Of a stretch of DNA of 30,742 nucleotides, positions 30,688 to 30,742 are shown piece by piece. Under the pieces are notes generated by a model. It saw nothing but the letters and a program-made list of their open reading frames with translations, ran no database searches and was not told the origin of the DNA. The number at the start of each line of letters is the position of its first letter. Within the stretch, counting starts at the first letter, position 1. Source of the DNA: CAYWHE01 sp964458125. Lineage in GTDB: Bacteria > Bacteroidota > Bacteroidia > AKYH767-A > OLB10. Position numbers and translations under genes: made by a program. The DNA is taken from the NCBI GenBank assembly GCA_964458125.1, contig CAYWHE010000017.1, positions 1 through 30,742 on the forward strand. The letters are read 5' to 3'.

Positions 30688-30742
30688 CCGATTCGCTTCT
30701 CGACCGGGATTCATTCGACTACGACTTTCACTTCGGACGTTG
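30688..30742. repeat. Interspersed intergenic repeat, copy B, cut by the window end
   Basis: 55 bases matching 24435-24490 at about 52 of 56 positions with one single-base gap, including the identical core GATTCATTCGACTACGAC. The right arm of the hairpin seen in copy A lies beyond the window. Like copy A it sits on the 3' side of a gene. Confidence 0.75.

Noticed and set aside
1..30742. CRISPR arrays, tRNA or rRNA genes, transposases, integrases
   Set aside because: None seen: no regularly spaced repeats, no rRNA-like blocks, and no mobile-element proteins among the recognisable genes. tRNAs were judged by eye only.

Overview
The window looks like a chromosomal segment from an aerobic member of the phylum Bacteroidota, plausibly Chitinophagales or a related order; the exact family cannot be fixed from the sequence. 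Evidence: a complete alternative complex III (act) operon fused to cox2-cox1, a secreted enzyme with a C-terminal type IX secretion (T9SS) sorting domain, several small secreted barrel-like proteins, weak Shine-Dalgarno signals, and many start codons preceded by the Bacteroidota -7 box TAnnTTTG. No tRNA, rRNA, CRISPR array, phage gene or insertion sequence is visible. Gene order and composition look like ordinary chromosome.

Layout. 1-314: 5' end of gcvP (minus, cut by the window). 462-1022: frr (plus), convergent with a secreted barrel-like protein (1030-1752, minus). 1957-13171: an eight-gene minus-strand respiratory operon, actA-actB-actC-actD-actE-actF-cox2-cox1, closed by a strong hairpin terminator at 1900-1937. 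It encodes a quinol:cytochrome c oxidoreductase and the two catalytic subunits of an A1-type haem-copper oxidase, so electrons would run from menaquinol to oxygen through one supercomplex. A dyad lies in the operon leader. 13451-16446: a SPOR-domain protein, a beta-barrel protein and an M28 peptidase with PA and PDZ domains. 16495-18990: mannose-1-phosphate guanylyltransferase and a class I aminotransferase (both minus). 19080-22426: a minus-strand iron cluster: a newly noted 57-residue cysteine-containing lipoprotein, feoA, feoB (GTG start) and a SprT-like metalloprotein. 22618-24281: a JmjC/cupin_8 protein convergent with an FkbM methyltransferase. 24541-26298: a secreted peptidyl-arginine-deiminase-like enzyme with a T9SS tail. 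26550-26841: two tandem 40-41 residue peptides with related C-termini behind a strong promoter. 26833-29653: GNAT acetyltransferase, lysC and ctaA, overlapping head to tail. 29745-30515: an alpha/beta hydrolase.

The best candidates for something undescribed are: (1) the tandem short peptides at 26550-26841, which share a C-terminal SME...FVF(Y/F)xN signature and sit behind a near-ideal promoter; (2) the small lipoprotein heading the feo cluster; and (3) an intergenic repeat with copies at 24435-24490 and 30688-30742, the first of which folds into a long hairpin. The deiminase is notable because it keeps every catalytic position known from the Porphyromonas gingivalis enzyme. The ctaA gene (haem A synthesis) serves the oxidase encoded about 13 kb away, but is coupled to lysC rather than to other cytochrome oxidase assembly genes.
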